Assembly: GCF_036884275.1 (NCBI RefSeq)
Contig: NZ_CP145607.1
Span: 1,041,001 to 1,105,000, forward strand
Reading direction: 5' to 3'
Length of the DNA: 64,000 bases
Source: Sphingomonas kaistensis
GTDB lineage: Bacteria > Pseudomonadota > Alphaproteobacteria > Sphingomonadales > Sphingomonadaceae
This document shows, piece by piece, positions 63,680 to 64,000 of the stretch. The first letter of the stretch is position 1. Every line of letters starts with the position of its first letter. The notes beneath the pieces are model-generated. The model made no database searches. It was not told the origin of the DNA and was given only the letters and a program-made list of their open reading frames with translations. The position numbers were made by a program, and so were the translations under genes.

Positions 63680-64000
63680 TCAGCGTTCGGCGCCCTTGAC
63701 CTTTCCCCAGGTGCGGGCCGCGGTGTAGCCGAGGTAGCCAGTTCCGAAGAGCGTGTAGAGTTCGTCGGGAAGGCCGCGCAGATAGGACGTCATGCCGACC
63801 GCGATGGCATTGGCCTTGGCCGGGTCGATCGCGGCGATCAGCCCCATCGGCACCGACCACAGTATCAGCGCATACATGACGTAGAGAAAGCTCGGCCGGG
63901 CGCGGCTGGTCCAGACATCCTGGCTGTTCGCTTCGGCGATGATCGCCTGCATCTGCTGACCGATCTGCGCGGCTTCCTGGTCGCCTTCGAGCTTCAGCAG
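63680..64000 (-). CDS. Three-TM holin-like protein (GTA/phage type), 5' end outside window
   Basis: At least 106 codons continue past the right edge. The visible end has 'DVWTSRARPSFLYVMYALIL', two or three hydrophobic segments and 'YTLFGTGYLGYTAARTWGKV', matching holins of the 3TM gene-transfer-agent/prophage family. Upstream residues ('LKLEGDQEAAQIGQQMQ') form an amphipathic helix. It could belong to a gene transfer agent or prophage cluster lying to the right. It is transcribed toward the PLD-like gene, 115 bp away. Confidence 0.6.
   Translation of the reverse strand: MLKLEGDQEAAQIGQQMQAIIAEANSQDVWTSRARPSFLYVMYALILWSVPMGLIAAIDPAKANAIAVGMTSYLRGLPDELYTLFGTGYLGYTAARTWGKVKGAER

Overview
The window reads as chromosomal DNA of a GC-rich alphaproteobacterium of the Sphingomonadaceae (Sphingomonas/Sphingomicrobium type). 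The evidence is the protein set (class I PHA synthase, glutathione-dependent formaldehyde oxidation, a PrsD/PrsE-like type I secretion system, O-antigen ligase, SleB-type cell wall hydrolase, secDF-yajC, bamD), GTG/TTG starts, and densely packed genes with 1-4 bp start/stop overlaps. Species assignment is inference.

Layout. 1-2.1 kb: a glycosyltransferase fused to UDP-galactopyranose mutase, cut by the left edge. 2.4-9.0 kb: the methylmalonyl-CoA route from propionyl-CoA to succinyl-CoA (pccB, a small membrane gene, mce, a small membrane gene, scpA, pccA); as given, pccB carries a deletion and frameshift. 9.0-12.8 kb: an SDR oxidoreductase, a secreted subtilase and an isolated secretin. 13.0-15.3 kb: formaldehyde detoxification (frmA, VOC protein, fghA). 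15.3-21.1 kb: pgl and a complete type I secretion system whose TolC-like component ends in a SPOR domain.

21.3-34.6 kb is an accessory, less GC-rich, polysaccharide-related region. It holds two paralogous GH74-like beta-propeller proteins, one built for type I secretion (Ig-like repeats, RTX, no N-terminal signal) and one with a Tat signal. With them are a DUF6492-type glycosyltransferase-like gene, an unrecognised sugar-related gene, an O-antigen ligase/polymerase, a Wzx-type flippase, a SleB hydrolase and a decapitated WecG/TagA glycosyltransferase. The last is joined to a tyrosine integrase that has lost its C-terminus and sits beside tRNA-Glu, which looks like a deletion scar of an integrated element. 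My main hypothesis is that this region makes, exports and trims a surface polysaccharide.

36-47 kb is housekeeping: recJ, a bPH2 pair, glpX, lipoproteins, DUF2721/DUF2256, an AlaC-type aminotransferase, a PfpI-like protein, a TonB-like protein, a DsbA-like lipoprotein and a TRIC-type channel. 47.3-47.6 kb is a repeat-rich gap before phaC. 49-64 kb holds rarD, a secreted amidohydrolase, recN, bamD, secF-secD-yajC, tRNA-Pro, and an unusual operon phospholipase D-like / esterase / hslV / hslU. The operon is preceded by a long hairpin that encloses the ribosome binding site of its first gene. The right edge cuts a gene for a GTA/phage-type three-TM holin-like protein.
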